Of a stretch of 8,761 bases of DNA, positions 7,453-8,761 are shown one piece after another. The notes beneath the pieces were generated by a model. It made no database searches. It saw only the letters and a program-made list of their open reading frames with translations, and was not told the DNA's origin. Origin of the DNA: an uncultured Pseudomonadales bacterium (GTDB taxonomy: Bacteria > Pseudomonadota > Gammaproteobacteria > Pseudomonadales > Porticoccaceae). Location: positions 1 to 8,761 of the forward strand of contig CAJQJT010000372.1 of NCBI GenBank assembly GCA_905478725.1. The letters run 5' to 3'. The position numbers and the translations under genes were made by a program. Each line of letters opens with the position of its first letter. The stretch's first letter is position 1.

Positions 7453-7458
7453 CTCCTT
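7453..7458 (-). promoter_or_regulatory. Ribosome binding site fixing the avtA GTG start
   Basis: AAGGAG on the - strand ends 9 nt before the GTG at 7443. This near-perfect SD supports the GTG start and suggests that avtA is translated independently rather than coupled to the gene upstream. Confidence 0.8.
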
Positions 7459-7514
7459 GTGGTTTGTTGATTAGTAGCAAGCTGAGTAGTAGCTGCACCA
7501 GATCTAGATTTACA

Positions 7515-7566
7515 TATAGCGCTTAAATATAGCGCTTAAACATAGCTCTTGAATATAGCCCTTTTA
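7515..7566. repeat. Four 13 bp tandem repeats between alkB and avtA
   Basis: The + strand unit is TATAGCGCTTAAA. Copies 1 (7515-7527) and 2 (7528-7540) are identical; copies 3 (7541-7553) and 4 (7554-7566) each match at 10 of 13. The array ends at the base adjoining the alkB stop codon (7567-7569). The first two copies include the palindrome AGCGCT. The 9-mer CATATAGCG at 7513-7521 recurs inside the end of the alkB coding region (7573-7581), so the array may have grown from the gene end. On the - strand, the avtA direction, the units supply several -10-like TATATT/TATATG hexamers with weak -35-like hexamers 16 bp upstream. An avtA promoter here is possible but not shown. The rest of the gap (7444-7514) holds the avtA SD and nothing else I recognise. 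Confidence 0.8.
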
Positions 7567-8172
7567 TTAAGCCATATAGCGAAAGGTGAAGTTTACCCGC
7601 GGCTGCTCAACCTTCTTAGTTTTGGCTATCCGATGCTGCCAATGTGTCTGTATGCCAGCACCCATTACCAACAGGGAGCCGTGAGGCAGGGAAATATCCA
7701 GACGCTCTTGAGTGACATTGTGGCGCAGCTGAAAAGCACGCTCAGCACCCAGACTTAGGGATGCCACCAGAGGCTCATAACCTAACTCTGCTTCGTCATC
7801 CGCATGCCAGTCGACACTATCTGAGCCATCGCGGTAATAATTCACTAGGGCGCGATTAAAGCGCTCCCCAGACTCGACTTCAATCTGCTCTCGCAACTTA
7901 TCGATCCAATTCGGGAACTGCACCGCTTGGAGTCGAATATTAGAATAGGTGTAACTGGTCTTGGGATCGCCAAACCATTGCTGCAACCGTGGAATAGGGA
8001 TTGTCTTGCCGGCGATCCTGATCACATCGCGGCGCCAGTCAATATCGCTTATAGCCTGACTGAGCAGTGCATCTGCCCTCTCTCCATCGAGCCAATTGGG
8101 CCAAAATGCGATCTGACTCAGGCGCTCCTCAGTCAGGCGAACGGGTATTAGCTGGCTGTCAAAAAGGTCCAT
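7567..8172 (-). CDS. AlkB-like 2-oxoglutarate/Fe(II) dioxygenase
   Basis: AlkB-family enzymes repair N-alkylated bases such as 1-methyladenine and 3-methylcytosine by oxidative demethylation, using Fe(II), O2 and 2-oxoglutarate. This 201-residue protein has all core residues: the HxD pair H123 and D125 in DWHADDE, the distal Fe ligand H180 in HWQHRI, and two Arg spaced as in E. coli AlkB (R192 and R198 in PRVNFTFR) for 2-oxoglutarate. NYYRDG (111-116), PRLQQWFGD (61-69) and YTYSN (74-78) resemble the ALKBH2/3-like bacterial subgroup more than E. coli AlkB. The ATG at 8172 lies 3 nt after the murB stop with no good SD, so translational coupling to murB is likely. No ada or other DNA-repair gene is adjacent, so induction by alkylation cannot be inferred here. 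The family is clear; the substrate (DNA or RNA) is not determined by sequence. Confidence 0.92.
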   Translation of the reverse strand: MDLFDSQLIPVRLTEERLSQIAFWPNWLDGERADALLSQAISDIDWRRDVIRIAGKTIPIPRLQQWFGDPKTSYTYSNIRLQAVQFPNWIDKLREQIEVESGERFNRALVNYYRDGSDSVDWHADDEAELGYEPLVASLSLGAERAFQLRHNVTQERLDISLPHGSLLVMGAGIQTHWQHRIAKTKKVEQPRVNFTFRYMA

Positions 8173-8175
8173 TTT

Positions 8176-8761
8176 TCAACCATAGACCCTTGGTTCAATT
8201 TCTAGATCAATGTCGAAGCGCTGAGATACTGCAGCGCGCACTTCTTCAGCCAGGGCTAAAAGTTGAGCGCCGCTGCCGCCGCCAGAGTTAACTAAAACTA
8301 ACGCCTGCTGCTGATGTACGCCAACCGGGCCGCGCACTGCACCCTTTAGACCGCACTGTTCAATCAACCAACCGGCGGGTACTTTGCTATCGCCATTGCT
8401 CTGGGCGTAACCCGGCATCTTTGGATACTCTCGAGACAGCCTTAGGACCTGCAGCTGAGGAACAATTGGGTTCTTAAAAAAACTGCCAGCATTGGGAATG
8501 GTTTTAGGGTCAGGCAGCTTTGATGCGCGAATCTGGCAGACCATGGCGCCGACCAACTCTGGAGTGATCTCCCTGGCCGAGGCGCTATGGGCATCAACAG
8601 CAGCCTGCAGCGCTGGGTACTGAATATTGATGTTCGGCACTGTACTCAGCGCCAAGGTGATATCGACAATAATATAGCGGTCGCGGCCGGCGTGCTTAAA
8701 CAGACTGTCGCGATAGCCAAACTCACAGGCGGCTTTGTCTAGCTCAAGGATCTCTCCCGAC
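8176..8761 (-). CDS. murB: UDP-N-acetylenolpyruvoylglucosamine reductase MurB, C-terminal part (partial)
   Basis: MurB reduces UDP-GlcNAc-enolpyruvate to UDP-MurNAc with NADPH and FAD, the second committed step of peptidoglycan synthesis, in the cytoplasm. The frame is open to the window edge, giving 194 complete codons before TGA (8176-8178); there is no in-window start, and the TTG near 8655 is internal. The visible part covers the end of the FAD domain and the substrate domain. It contains FGYRDSLFKH (14-23 of the fragment; Arg17 corresponds to E. coli Arg159), KLPDPK, NAGSFFKNP with the proton-donor Ser at 8482-8484 (E. coli Ser229), and LEIEPRVYG at the end, whose second Glu aligns with E. 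coli Glu325. It is a type I MurB. The protein stops right after this motif, about 12 residues shorter than E. coli MurB at the C-terminus. It is followed after 3 nt by the alkB-like gene. Confidence 0.95.
   Translation of the reverse strand, partial: SGEILELDKAACEFGYRDSLFKHAGRDRYIIVDITLALSTVPNINIQYPALQAAVDAHSASAREITPELVGAMVCQIRASKLPDPKTIPNAGSFFKNPIVPQLQVLRLSREYPKMPGYAQSNGDSKVPAGWLIEQCGLKGAVRGPVGVHQQQALVLVNSGGGSGAQLLALAEEVRAAVSQRFDIDLEIEPRVYG

Noticed and set aside
7549..7758. 69-codon + strand open frame over the repeats and the end of alkB
   Set aside because: It overlaps the conserved C-terminal half of the AlkB-like protein in antisense and has no recognisable motif.
8653..8655. TTG at 8655 as the murB start
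   Set aside because: The same frame continues upstream to the window edge with clear MurB sequence, including FGYRDSLFKH, so this TTG is an internal Leu codon.

Overview
The window reads as an ordinary gammaproteobacterial chromosome segment. YgiQ, AvtA, PabB, MurB and RsmE all resemble gammaproteobacterial housekeeping proteins (family knowledge, no search run). The short feoAB locus without feoC and the RsmE ending with LRVE fit a marine lineage such as Cellvibrionales/SAR92-like bacteria, but that placement is inference. Nearly all of the DNA is coding. I see no tRNA, rRNA, insertion sequence, CRISPR array or phage gene.

Layout, left to right. (1) The 3' end of an rsmE-like 16S rRNA methyltransferase gene enters on the + strand and ends tail to tail with ygiQ on the - strand; their stop codons overlap within the four bases CTAG at 153-156. 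(2) ygiQ encodes a large radical-SAM protein of the YgiQ/UPF0313 family. (3) A 260 bp divergent intergenic region holds a good Fur-box candidate next to a good sigma70-type promoter for feoA. (4) feoA and feoB follow on the + strand. FeoB starts at TTG, in the same frame as feoA and 15 nt after its stop, and is a compact 617-residue form. (5) pabB follows feoB after a short gap containing a hairpin that includes the feoB stop codon. (6) On the - strand, converging on pabB, lie murB (5' part outside the window), an alkB-like dioxygenase gene 3 nt after it, and avtA after a 123 bp gap containing four 13 bp tandem repeats.

How the genes work together: feoA/feoB form an iron(II) uptake unit, probably repressed by Fur when iron is replete. 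YgiQ needs an iron-sulfur cluster and AlkB needs Fe(II), but no shared control is visible. pabB makes the folate precursor aminodeoxychorismate with a PabA partner encoded elsewhere. avtA interconverts valine and alanine with their keto acids, and murB serves peptidoglycan synthesis. These are separate housekeeping functions rather than one pathway.

I found no convincing new multi-gene system. The points most worth a second look are small: the feo promoter architecture, the in-frame feoA-TAA-TTG-feoB junction, the compact FeoB with a divergent gate motif, the hairpin over the feoB stop, and the 13 bp repeats between alkB and avtA.
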